This document shows positions 48,424 to 59,465 of a DNA stretch of 64,000 bases, one piece after another. Source of the DNA: Lineus longissimus (Eukaryota; Nemertea; Pilidiophora; Heteronemertea; Lineidae); NCBI RefSeq assembly GCF_910592395.1, contig NC_088312.1:22203292-22267291 (forward strand). The letters run 5' to 3'. The translations under genes and the position numbers were made by a program. The notes under the pieces are model-generated. The model searched no databases, was not told where the DNA came from, and was given only the letters and a program-made list of their open reading frames with translations. Each line of letters opens with the position of its first letter. The stretch's first letter is position 1.

Positions 48424-51400
48424 ATGACGAATGGGTGGTTGATTATTTTTTGGCTGGGTGCAAGGTAAGGCAAGTTGGAGCAAAACCAAGCAGTACAATA
48501 CCATAATGAGTTGGAGTTATTTCGGCTTGAGATTCTCCTGTGTTTCCCTAAGGTCGATTTCTTGGAATCTAGATGATGAGACCCACTTCCTTGTTTTGAG
48601 TGATGAAACCAATCAGCATAACACAGTTATCGTGGCATTTTTTAAACGTAAACTCATCAATCATAACAAACCATCACAATCATTTAGCTAAAAAAGCACA
48701 ATTTTCTAGGCCTAAGGCTGACGTTACATAGGCCTCATTCGTTCACTTCCCACATGTCACGTTCCCCTTAATGCGTTCGTTCCTCACTGAATGCATGCCA
48801 CAAGCCGTGCATTCACCGAGGAACGTTAAGTAAAGCTGGAACGTGACATGTGGGAAGTGAACGAATGAGGCCTATGTAACGTCAGCCTTACAAGTCTTTT
48901 TTGGTTCCTGACATCTGAACAACACAATGCTCCTTTTTCAGCACCACACAGCTTTGCCACGGGTTCGCCCACATAACCAAGGCTCTTCGCAAACGAGACT
49001 ATGATAAATACGAGCACCCGACGAAGGAGGAAGGTAAGCTAAGTTAGTTATTCCTTAATACGACCAACACCCATCAAGGGAAGTGCAGGCATCGTGGCCA
49101 TTTTTTCCTGAACCTTTCAGCAAGCACACTGTACATTGTACACGAACTTTCGACCAATCAGACGTCACAGGTCTTGGAAACTTAGCGAGCCTGTATCGAA
49201 AGGCGATGTTCAGACCAGAGATTGTGGGTTCGAATCCGACCTAGGTAAACTTTTTTTCTTTTTTTAATTATTTTTTTCTTTTGTAAATTTTACAATATTT
49301 TCACTGCAGACTTTTATGCTGATTCAAGGTCTTCAATTGAGTTTGTGCCTTTTATACAGACATGCCAGAGGTCAATAAAAGCAGTATTCCCAATTCATGA
49401 GAGGCGTCCCCTATAAGAGGATTCATTGCCTTCACTCCAGAAAATTTCATGGAGACAATGTACAGTGTGCTTGCTGAAAGGTTCAGGAAAAAAAACCTCG
49501 CGCCCCGGACACAAAAGGGAAGTCGTTCTCTCTGTATGCAAGCCTGTGACCAGTTTATGTTGTGCAATTAGATCGTCAATATTTTATTGACATTGACTTT
49601 CAAGTGAAGAAGTAAAGAAACTGCAGGAAACCTCTTCACATCACGTGAAATGTTTCAGCAAGTCAATTACTTTGACAAGAAGCCATCCGCTGGCAACATG
49701 TCAGCGCACTTCCACGGCCGAGCAGTTGTCTCGACCACGACAAATTGGTTCCCAACGCCACCGTTAACCGGGTACCAATTGGGACACACGAAGGTTGCCG
49801 AACTGTCAAAGTAATACGATGTTTCGTTCCTTTTTCTCGCCGGCAGGTACCGCCACTTCTGTCCAAGTCGGGATCTACATTCACTCTATCGGTGATATTG
49901 ATGAGAAGAATATGGTAAGAAACTATATATCTGCGCTCGCTCGAAAAATGATCCGGCATAAACGTACCAAGAACAAGGATTCTTTGGATTTTCGTCTGAT
50001 TCAAGGGACGAGGCAAATACAGCAAGGTGATTTGTCTTAGGTCATAAACATCAGCGTCAGGTAAAAGTCAACAACACAATGTACTGACTACGATTGCAGT
50101 GACACACTGTCGGAAATCATCAAAGACTTCAGGAGACATATTTAGATGGTATGTCGCTGATGCATCGCTCCACTTAGCGGGGATCATCGGGGCATACCCA
50201 CTAATAGCGGGCAACGTCTGTTTGCCATACCCAATTTTAGTGTCCAGCCATGCCACCGGCGGTGTCCGTTCTGTCAGTCCTAAAGTCTTGTCCGATGCGT
50301 ATTTAGAACTGACAAACAGCGCATCAAAATCAATTGGTGTCTATGGCCTTAGAGATATTCCCCTTTCCGATTCCAGCAACTAGTTTTGGACATCTATCTC
50401 CGACAAGAGTGGTTTGATGAGAGACTGCGGGGTTTGACCAGAAAGCAGCAGTCACTGCACGGGGATGTGATCGATGATTTCTGGCTGCCCGACCCCTACC
50501 TTCCTGCTGCTAAAAGGGTGACCATGCACGAAGTGATGACCAAGTCGCGGTCGCTACACGTTGAGCCAAGTGGGCAAGTCAAGCTTAATGTGAGGTACGG
50601 TAATCGTAATATCATTTTACACTGACATCACGAAAACTACTCTCGCACCGAAGCGGTCCCGTCAAAGTTTGAAGTCTTATTACCTCCCGGAAGGATCAAA
50701 CTCAAGTCGTCTCGTTTAACCACTACAAGTGAGTGTATGCAGATACTTATACATACTAGTGCTTAAGCCATTCGCTCCTTTGACCTCCGAGAGCAGATAG
50801 GTCGCCAACAACTTCCCCCCATCCTCTTCTGTCCCTGACGACCCTGTCCAGTTCCTGCCAAGAATGACCAATGGTCCAGAGTGAACCATGGTCTTCACGT
50901 CACTCTAAAGGTCCCGTCGCCAGCTCTTCCCGGGTCTACTCCTTTTTCTCTTCCCCAGTGCATGGGTTCCAGGTCAGAGCTTGACGGGTGATGCTGGTTT
51001 TCTCGGTGTATGCCCGATCCAGCTCCAGTGTCGACGTAGTATCTTGATCTCGACCTGGTCCTCGTTTGCTCTTATCGACAGGTCCTTGTTTGGCACAGCA
51101 GTGCGGATTCCATACAGATTCTTGCAAGATGTAAACGTTTAAAATGTCCTCGGATAAAATGTCCGGGGGACAACGGATTCTATCATGCGCTGTAAATATT
51201 TACGGTATTGGCGGACGCCAATAGGACGCCATCTCGTAGTAGTTCTGACGATTTCTGCTAACATGTCTTTCTTTTTCTTGCAGACTTATCTTGGAGCTTA
51301 GCTGCCACATGAACTTTGTGTCCTATCCATTCGATGACCAATTGTGTCCTGTTACAATCGAAAGCTGTGAGTACATGTATACCTATTTTCTCCAAAAATA

Positions 51401-53374
51401 TTGGTTTGTTAAATTCACATTTGCCAAGTAAATTAAAAGACTTTGAGAGTTATTTCGAAAACCACTCCGACTTTACCGATATAGGTGCCGTTCTTGTTAT
51501 GCGGTCGTTGACCAGGCATGCCTGCGAGCAGCACGCCTGAAAAGGTATGAATGACCCCATAGTAGGAAAAAAACCATTTGAACGCGCTTTCTTCTGTCAT
51601 GAAAACTTTGAAATATGTATGACTCGGCAGCAGTTGTACATAAAAGTATGTTTCTTACAGATTCGTTGACGTCATCAGAACTTGTGTACATGTGGTCGAA
51701 AAGTTCCCCAATCGCCTACAATGAGGCGATGGTCATCCCCAAGTTTGAGTTGAGTGGCCTCCCTACAGCATCAAACTACAGTGATGATGATGTCTTCAGA
51801 TCGGGTAAATACACTCTATGGTATGAGGGGGTTACTCCTTTGAGGAAGCTTCAACATCCGGGACTTTATCTGACAGATTGTTGTTATTGGTTTCTGTAAC
51901 CATGCAACATAATCTGTCATGGAGTAATGATAGGGTATAACATAGATTTGAGAGGGGCTCTTAACTACATATGTTACACTGGAATGGGAACATCTGTAAA
52001 ATGCGTCGACATCTGCATCATCAAGTCCATTGGTGAAGGTTATAAAGAACTCACTCGGCGCAAATTAGCAATGAGCTTTTAACCATTGCATAAGTTTGAA
52101 GTGAACCAGTTATGCGTATCATGATTTAATGTACAGCCTTAGGACATTATTTGAGATTTAGCCTTCATTACCTGTTTATTACACTTGATCTTCCCATGAT
52201 GCAGTGTAAATTCGTTTGATTTTTCTTCCAGCTGGGGGCAGTACTGTCAGTGGTATTCGGATGGATATCCGCATCCACAGAGAACTGGCGTACTACCTCG
52301 CCCAGATCTACTTCCCGAGTGCCCTGGTGGTCATCCTGTCTTGGGTGTCGTTCATCATCAGCGTTGAGGCAGTCCCTGCTAGGGTTACCATTGGATTGCT
52401 CTCAATACTTACGATTACGACACAGAATATGAATGCGAATAAAGCTATGCCACAGGTATAGACTCTTGGCATTAGCCATTAGGTCCTCAAACTTTCAGCC
52501 ACAGAAGACCCTTAGCATTGGGCTATTGCCGCCTCCCCTCTGAAATGCATCATCGTAACATGTCAAATTGGTGGCCCTGTTTCCACGGTGCAATGACACA
52601 GACTCGTGCCACAATATGTCATCTCAACTTTGGAGATCGCCATAGCCTGGCCGCTATGAGACGCGACAAAAATCTCCGACTTGGTGGTTCAACGGTTAGA
52701 ATACTGGACTTTCGATCTGGTGGTAACGGGTTCGACTCCCGTGAACCCACTACATGCATGTCCCCTGAATCCGTACTTTTGCAACGACGAATATGCAAGT
52801 TTTATGCGTTTTCTCCCCAGGTGTCTTATATCAAAGCCTTGGACATCTGGCTGACTGTCTGCCTGGCTTTTGTCATCTTTGCCTTCCTTGAGTTTGCTCT
52901 CGTCTCAAGTATCTTAAAGAAACATCAACGAGATCTAAAGAAAATCAAGAATCCGAGCCCGGATAGAAATAAGGTTGGTATAAGGGTCAGCGTTTATAGC
53001 TCAAATTCAGCTTAGTGATATTCCCCGGAAATATCTGGGCGAAAAACATTTAAAATGACAGCTTATTGCCTCACACCCTGTCCTTTCCTTCCATGCAGAA
53101 TGCCGTTCCGGGTCCCGAGAGCTTCGAACTTGTTGAGAGAGCACGTTTGGGTTGGAGTAATCATGGCGGAACCGGGAAAGTAGTTCCTCCCAAACACGCG
53201 GAGGAAGAGGAACTCATGGAGAAGACCAGCAAACCATCACATGCCGAACCACACTACGATCGTGCTGACAATCTATCAAGGATTATTTTCCCTGTTACAT
53301 TCCTCATTTTCACCATTGTCTACTGGGTGACGTTTCTGAATGTTGGTGGCGCTGAAAATCAGCAGTCGGAGTGA
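48424..53374 (+). CDS. Cys-loop ligand-gated anion channel subunit (GABA/glycine-receptor superfamily), nine exons
   Basis: Exons: 48424-48464, 48942-49033, 49847-49914, 50377-50594, 51284-51366, 51661-51804, 52232-52455, 52821-52973, 53099-53374 (TGA). All junctions are GT-AG and every phase agrees, giving 1,299 bases and 432 aa. The start ATG follows ACC, and the first 13 residues (MTNGWLIIFWLGA) are a signal peptide; an acceptor at 48399 implies an upstream 5' UTR exon. The extracellular domain has YIHSIGDIDEKNM, IYLRQEWFDERL, FWLPDPYLP and a Cys-loop C147-13 residues-C161 (SYPFDDQLC). Membrane segments: M1 about 237-258, M2 265-285, M3 298-318, M4 403-422. PAR (264-266) at the M2 mouth indicates anion selectivity, and Leu is at 9'. 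There is no second loop-C Cys pair, unlike glycine receptors. The M3-M4 loop is short and charged. The donor of exon 8 (GTTGGT) is weak. The ligand is unknown; assembly as a neuronal surface pentamer is expected from the family. Confidence 0.93.
48714..48889. mobile_element. Fold-back element with perfect 52-base arms, in intron 1 of the channel gene
   Basis: 48714-48765 (starting AAGGCTGACGTTACATAGG) and 48838-48889 are exact reverse complements over 52 bases. Inside, a second weaker pairing joins CGTTCCTC..TGAATGCA with its complement, so most of the 176 bp folds into a stem. It has no coding capacity. It ends 52 bases before exon 2 of the channel gene. Confidence 0.9.
49101..49493. mobile_element. 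393-bp element bounded by perfect 39-base inverted repeats, in intron 2 of the channel gene
   Basis: 49101-49139 (TTTTTTCCTGAACCTTTCAG onward) and 49455-49493 are exact reverse complements. The interior of 315 bases holds a tRNA-like region and a long T-rich tract. It has no coding capacity. It could be a nonautonomous DNA transposon that carries a SINE, or two oppositely oriented copies of a short repeat. Confidence 0.85.
49175..49275 (+). repeat. tRNA-like SINE head within the inverted-repeat element
   Basis: An A-box-like TTAGCGAGCCTG at 49182-49193 and a B box GGGTTCGAATCC at 49226-49237 are followed by a T-rich tract (ctttttttcttttttt) that could act as a pol III terminator. No cloverleaf with a paired acceptor forms. 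Confidence 0.55.
52678..52750 (+). repeat. tRNA-Glu(UUC)-like sequence, SINE head or decayed tRNA, in intron 7 of the channel gene
   Basis: The D arm (GTTC/GAAT around AACGGTTA), anticodon arm (CTGGA-CTTTCGA-TCTGG) and T arm (ACGGG-TTCGACT-CCCGT) all pair. The loop anticodon reads TTC (Glu). The acceptor stem does not: GACTTGG faces GAACCCA. The good internal arms with a failed acceptor suggest a tRNA-derived SINE or a pseudogene. It lies in the sense orientation within an intron. Confidence 0.6.
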
Positions 53375-56055
53375 CTGACACCGTCAAAAAGGCTGAATTT
53401 GTGTTTCTGTGCGGATTGTGCGGGATGTTCGCCGGCTGCCGGAGAGCCATTCTTGGTCGGGAGCTGATGCCAAGTAAGCAGGGCGGTCATATTTGCCCTA
53501 TGGTGTCCTCAAGCCTAGCTGGTGTCACTCATTTTCAAAAAGCCAGATGGCGACAGACTCACAGTTAGTGAAATCAACTCGCTTATTCATACGCAAAGTA
53601 CAGAGCAAGCAGAGAGGATCGAGCCAAAACGCCTAGCCTGGCGGTAGATATTGGTCGGGTCCAATCTGGTCCCAAAACGAGCGTGTTCTGTGTCAAATTA
53701 GCCATGTGTTGGCTGGTATTTGCTCTCAAATGGTAATTTTCCCGAGTGCTTCCTGGATTGGATAGCAGCGTGTCAATCTGTAGTCAGAGTGACCTTTGCC
53801 AATCGGAACCTGGACGTTGATGGACACGCCTCGAGCTGTTTCCCTGCATGGAAATGGCTGATGATTCTACAGTCCTTTTGAGGCCTTTTAGGCACAGAAC
53901 ATATGTTATTATTAGCATCGTTATTAATGGAATGTTGTAGAAAGAAGTTTCTGATGTTATCAGCTACACCGTCCTGTTTCCAATGAGTTGATGGCATTAT
54001 GGATCTGCCGCCGACAAACCATGCTTCTACCAGAAAAACTCTCACTAAGCTTGAAAATAGATCACCCTGGAAGATGAGGCGCAAAAGGTGTTACAAGGTC
54101 ATTAGCACTTTGATGTGGTATTCATTGCTATGAATCTCTCTATGCAATAACAAGTCATGGTCCATGCATCCTGAGCAAATCAGGGGATTATGTCCATGTG
54201 GACTTGCACAAGAATACTAAGCTAAGAAAATAGTGAATTAAAATAACTGACGAAGGACTGGAAGATAGGTGTGGAGAAGCTCTATAGTTCCTCTTTCGTC
54301 CGAGGAAGCTGATGGTCTTCTCTCCTTCCTTTGCTGTATTTGCGCCGATAGCAATTGTCATTTTCAGCATGTGCTGCATGGCGTCGATATGCGATTGGTG
54401 TTTCTTCTGACATTTCCCGGGGTTATTCCTTTGTTGATTATTGGATTGGTTATAGAGGCATGAAATAAACTGCCAGCTCTGCATCATGAACCTTGAACAT
54501 TATGACTGTCCCTGATATACCAGGCTCTCTCGCTATTCCATGCGTGTACATGACGCTACCGGTTGTGTCCAATCAGAACCCTGGTACTCTATTATGGCCG
54601 TGCTGTCTGTAGGCCAAACCAGCATGATAGCAGTCTTCTGATTGGTTTATACCTGATAGAAGGTCCAAACCTGCGGCTTGCGGAAGAGCCAGCCTGATGA
54701 ATCAATATTGGGGATTTATGCACCAAAGTAACCCGCAAACGAGCGACTTTAATTGCTGCGATCTGCGAAAAGCTTGTCTGTAGGTACGAGCCGTCCGCCG
54801 GTAATCGCTGGGATAGATTTTGATCCGCGCAAGCCTACGATCACCAATTCTTGTTGCAGGTACCTCTGACCACGGCAAACGAGCGGTTGTAGTCTTAAGC
54901 GATTTAGGTCACCCGTGGCAGACATTAAAATCGCTCGTTTATGGGGCGCTCTAGTGACGCCAAGTATTAAAGTGTGTTCATTCTTTAGCATCACTGCATA
55001 GTGCGTCGTTGTTCAAGGACACACATGTATTATGTTCCTGGGTGTCGAGTATACGACGCGCCGCCGGATTTTATCCCTCCCATTTCTGTACTTTGTACCA
55101 AAACTCATTATCTCTCCTGTCATTGCCATCAGAAAGATTACTCTCCAAGTCCCATTCAGCAATTCGTCTCATCAGAGATCACCAAGAAGAAACCCGACAT
55201 ATACTGAGTGGGCGTCCCTCAAAGCATAAACGCATGAAAGGCGACCAAATAAAAAAATGCCGCAAGAACTTCCTCTCTTTATTCAAGTCGCAGTGATTCT
55301 CCCGACACAGATGAAATCAAAGACATGTGGCTTTGCGTTACCTGGTCACGGCCCCAAGACTGTGCCTCTAAATCAGCGTCGGTCTGCATGCATCCCCGGT
55401 ATCACCGATAAATAAAGAGTAATACTGTTGACGCTACCATCACCTTGGCCATAGCACTAGGTGCCAAGTTCTGACGATATTGGAACCGGTTGTCATAAGA
55501 CACCTTTTGATGTCGTGTCTGTTCCGGCCTCAGGTAAATTGAAGGAAACCATACAAAACATCCTTCATCCAACTAAACTCCTCCACAAAAGTTGCTCTTC
55601 GCTTTCAACAGACTGAGTTATAGAATTGCACGCGCAAATAGTGCAATATTCAAATTACGACCAACAGGTGTCTCTAGTAGTCAAATGATGACCTGGATTT
55701 GTCGGTTGTCCAAGCAGAACTGCACTCCCAAAGCATTTTTGAAGGCTTTCTAAGGATGAATTCAATGACAAATTCCTGGATTAAGAAATTGGACAGAAGT
55801 CAAGGTTTTTCAACACTCCCCGCTTAAATCGCAAACTAGAAACTGCCACGTCAAAAACCTCCAACTGATCACGAATGAAAATTTAATCGAATTGTGTCTC
55901 CTTTCGGACTGTTATCTAAATTAGAGTTTGCACCCAATAGAAATAACACATGGCTACTGTCAGGTTCACTGATAGCAAGTTTATTCGATTTCGGGTTTTA
56001 AGTCCGAAGTCTCTTTGATGTGATTGATTTTTTTGTACAATCGATGTCAGTCTTT
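53375..56055. other. Channel-gene 3' UTR and convergent spacer to the GPCR gene
   Basis: The sequence after the channel stop has no further coding exon. The channel (plus) and GPCR (minus) genes converge here. Frames at 53773-54084 and 54749-55296 are short and not recognised. Confidence 0.5.
54464..54469 (+). terminator. Candidate polyadenylation signal of the channel gene
   Basis: AATAAA about 1.1 kb after the channel stop is the first exact hexamer I see on this strand downstream of it. A nearer variant signal cannot be excluded. Confidence 0.4.
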
Positions 56056-56061
56056 TTTATT
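56056..56061 (-). terminator. Candidate polyadenylation signal of the GPCR gene
   Basis: The minus strand reads AATAAA here (plus-strand TTTATT), 342 bases beyond the GPCR stop codon. Confidence 0.45.
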
Positions 56062-56403
56062 CAAAGGTCAGGGGCACTGGCTTGCAGTGACGTCATTGGC
56101 GACGAACATCACTCAGCACATCGTCATATTTCCCATGAATAATTCCATGTTAAGTCATCTTTAAGACTTAGATCGGAATTTAAATTTCATTGCTCGTCAA
56201 CAGACTGACGTCTGGATTTGCACTGGGTTGGTGCCAAATATGAAAGCAGTCAAGACCACATTTCGATGTTTACTTTGAGGTGTTTTTGAATAGAAATTGC
56301 CAGTGATACCTTCCTGTCGGTATAAGTATTTCCTAGGCATATATAGAGAGAAGAAAAGCCAAGGATAAGTCTCTCCTACTTCTTTATGATGGGATGGAGA
56401 GTT

Positions 56404-57438
56404 TCATTCTTTGACTTTTCTTCTGCAGCGAAATAATTGTCGACATTCGGAGCGATAAAAATCCAGGGTCGTGACGTAAACGATGTAATTGGCACTGTAG
56501 TTCGTGTAATGGAATGCGACCGCAAATTGGGCCACCTCGTAAAGAAACTGGATAAAGATTGGTGAATTATTCAACCAATCAGTGACCTGCCCCATGAGCT
56601 GAAACATCGTCATGACAAAAATAGGAAACATAGTGACGATGTACAACAACGAAACTAAAAGCAAATTACGAAGAATTTTCATTCTTGCGGCATTATCGGT
56701 TTTTGAGACGGATAATGGTTCATCGGGCCTCTTCAGACCTTTCAAGAGCAAGGCATTCAAAATAACAAGCGTAATTAACGGAAAAACATTGTAGAAGCCA
56801 GTCTCCGCAATGAGAAGTAGCGCCTGTTTCCATGAAGTAGACGGCGAAGACTGGCAGACCATGCCTCCGGAAAAGCCGCTGCTCGGGACGAGATAAATAG
56901 ATGGGAGTGGAAAGGCTCCAATAACGGAGGCAAGAAGGACTACAGATATGAGAGCATATCTTCGCCTTGAAGGGGTGAATATTGTTGTCACTTTTAGAGG
57001 ATTCTGTATAGCTATGCAGCGTTCTATACAAAATACTACAAGTGTCCAAGCCGACGAGATCGCACAGGAATAGGCCAAGAAAATGCGAAACCTGCAATGG
57101 CCCTCCGAATAGCCTTCGGGGATGAAAAACTGACCATTTGAGAAAGTAAACGTTGCTTTGTCTAACCACCCACTCAGACCAATACAGAGAACGGTAAGAT
57201 CATAAATTGCAATGGGCGTGAAGTATGATGCAGTGACTTGATCCTTCCTTCTTAACCTCCAGAATATTACAATCGACAGAACATTCCCGAATATACCAGA
57301 GAGAATTATGAACATCGTGAAATATATGCCGAATTGTCCGACAAATGCTCGGAAAATGTAGAGAAGACGCAAAATGTCTGTGTCACCCGCTGAGAGATCC
57401 TCTCCTGTCGTAAAGTGGTCGAGGTTAATTTGATTCAT
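56404..57438 (-). CDS. Class A (rhodopsin-like) GPCR, peptide-receptor type, intronless
   Basis: The 344-aa, seven-helix receptor is encoded in one exon. TM1 carries the class A Asn (GIFGNVLSIVIF, N52). TM2 has YDL (D80) at the sodium-site region. C115 at the top of TM3 and C195 in the second extracellular loop form the expected disulfide. The TM3 end reads ERC (139-141) in place of DRY. TM6 has FPIF without the usual CW before Pro. TM7 has SANYIVY (315-321) for NPxxY, followed by a helix-8 region DFYRSECRQLFRCRRKVKE with possible palmitoylated Cys. It probably couples extracellular peptide binding to G proteins at the plasma membrane. The style fits the large lophotrochozoan set of orphan FMRFamide-type receptors, but no ligand can be named. 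The frame extends seven codons upstream without an ATG, so the ATG at 57438 is taken as start; a noncoding 5' exon is possible. Confidence 0.93.
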   Translation of the reverse strand: MNQINLDHFTTGEDLSAGDTDILRLLYIFRAFVGQFGIYFTMFIILSGIFGNVLSIVIFWRLRRKDQVTASYFTPIAIYDLTVLCIGLSGWLDKATFTFSNGQFFIPEGYSEGHCRFRIFLAYSCAISSAWTLVVFCIERCIAIQNPLKVTTIFTPSRRRYALISVVLLASVIGAFPLPSIYLVPSSGFSGGMVCQSSPSTSWKQALLLIAETGFYNVFPLITLVILNALLLKGLKRPDEPLSVSKTDNAARMKILRNLLLVSLLYIVTMFPIFVMTMFQLMGQVTDWLNNSPIFIQFLYEVAQFAVAFHYTNYSANYIVYVTTLDFYRSECRQLFRCRRKVKE

Positions 57439-58680
57439 TTTCTTGTCGATAGAGGCCACTACTCTTTTATGTAATCTTTCTTACCCCTGTCAATCGAGAG
57501 ACTGCTGCCTTCGTTTGTAACTCGCAGACAGACAGTAGTCTCACGCAAACTTACTTTTGATTAATCGTTTTTTTACGCCATCCCACTGACTGAAATCTAA
57601 ATACCATCACTGATGACAATATTTACGTGTACGTACATCGATAACGACTCGTACTGCTGAGACTTTACATGTAAAAAAACAGCTAAAAGATTTCAAATTA
57701 CCATTTCACTGAAGACCACACCATACGACTCGGGCAGCTTGCGGAATGATATTGGTATTCAAAATGGTGCCAACAATAATTGCGCGAGAGGCCTTCTTCG
57801 TCGTCCAAATCACGAAAAAAAGCCCCGTTGCGTTTATTATAATGACTGGCACATGACGATGTTTCAAAATTAGGATTTTTTCACGAACAGAAAGAACTAG
57901 CGAGACTTGCCGTCGTTTTGCCCAGTAAGCTTTGCTAAATTCTGCATCACCGGTGCTGGGATTGGAAACGAACCAATCGCATGGCGTTATTTTGGGTAGA
58001 GATCCCGTCATCACGAGTCTCGTTAATTTCTGTTTGTCGGTCTCCACTCACTTACCAATGCCTCGTCAACTGGACACACACACAATAAAAGCCAATATGA
58101 CGCACGGCGTTTAAAGTGCAGTATTCGGGAAATGAAACATTAATGGCATGGACGGTGGTCTTGAGAAATTTTTCACGCTTTAGACAGGGGCCTGTTGACC
58201 ACTGTAGTCGAAGCAACAGAACGGAATGCATCCCTTAGTCATAAATGTACATCATACACGTCGAAAGTTGGCACGTACAAGCTAAATATAGTAGCGTTCC
58301 TGCAGGAGAACCAAATTTCGAGAGGTCCCCCATTCTGATTCGTCGATTTGCAAAAGTTCACAAGCAAGAATGGAACATTTTTGAGATTTTCAATTAATGG
58401 GTTAGTGCATGACTCGTAGTTAAGTATTCTTCCAGTTATCTTGGATGACACCTATATCCTCTATATTCAGTCCCGTCACTGTTCAAGAAAGGTTCGCCGC
58501 TACGTCCATAACGAAAGTAGATTTCAAATCACCAGCTTAAAGCAGTCGACTGTATCGATTACACCAATCATGGTAACATACTTCTTCTTCTGCGTTCGGG
58601 GTTTTTGAGATGCATGCTAGACAGACATTCCGTTTTCGGTGACAAAGTCGGCTGTCCTGGAGAGAACGACCACCGAGTAC
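57439..58680. other. GPCR upstream region
   Basis: No second gene is confirmed. A 113-codon minus-strand frame at 57706-58047 opens with GTG and has no recognised domain. Confidence 0.4.
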
Positions 58681-58831
58681 CAGAGCTTGTGGTCCGGATG
58701 GTATCATTTGGCGAGTATTCCTCTCTAATCTTCATTAGAGAGCAGGCACAGAGCCCTAGAGCTTTGTGGTCAGGGTGGTGGTCTTTGGCCAGTCTTCCTC
58801 TCTACTCTTCATGAGGTAGCAGGTCTGAAGC
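58681..58831. repeat. Diverged tandem dimer, about 75-bp unit
   Basis: Copy one (58681-58754) and copy two (58757-58831) share AGAGCTT(T)GTGGTC, GGNTGGT, TTTGGC, AGTNTTCCTCTCTA, TCTTCAT and AGCAGG in the same order, roughly three quarters identical. Confidence 0.65.
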
Positions 58832-59465
58832 ACGTGAGCTCGAGTCTGGTCTTCAGCTCCATGCTCACATCGAGCGGATTCTCTAAAGCCTATTCCGTGA
58901 AGGTGTTTTCTGTGGCCTGTGCCTAAACGGATAGTGACATACTACAAACGCTTATGAGCGAACGCCGTGGAAAGGAAGCAGACGTAGAGTCAATAAACCT
59001 CAGTTGAATTCAGCCAAGAAAATTATCATCTTACCTAGAAAGCCTAAAATCCCAATCTGAATCCGCTGGACTAAGACTGGATCGAGTGCGTTGCGATTTT
59101 AGAGCCCGGTGTGTCGTCGTTGGGTTTCTTCCGCGGACCTACATGTTTAGGCCCTGCATATCGCGTATTCAAACTTCAGGAGTCTCCGAAATCAGCAAGT
59201 CTGCCAATGCCGTATGATGCGCACTATGCATTTAACCACTCTGTACCTTCTCCCTGTTATTTGATATCAAGATGAATTTAGCATAGAGACTGCAGAAACG
59301 TTTAAAAAAAACCTCTTTTAGAAACTTTTAGAATATTTTTAGTACGTATATTTTGCCTCTCAATAAAAAGTGCTTCCCATGGATTGATATCTGATCACAT
59401 TGATGATCAGATCAGATCCCTTCTTCTATGATTAATTTCATATCTGCCTGAATGCAATCGATATG
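58832..59465. other. Intergenic spacer
   Basis: Nothing recognisable. Confidence 0.5.

Noticed and set aside
52518-53015. 165-codon frame through exon 8 of the channel
   Set aside because: The true exon is only 52821-52973. The upstream part is intron containing the tRNA-like repeat.
57706-58047. 113-codon minus-strand frame upstream of the GPCR
   Set aside because: It opens with GTG rather than ATG, no domain is recognised, and no convincing splice partners were found. It may be chance or an exon of an unknown gene.
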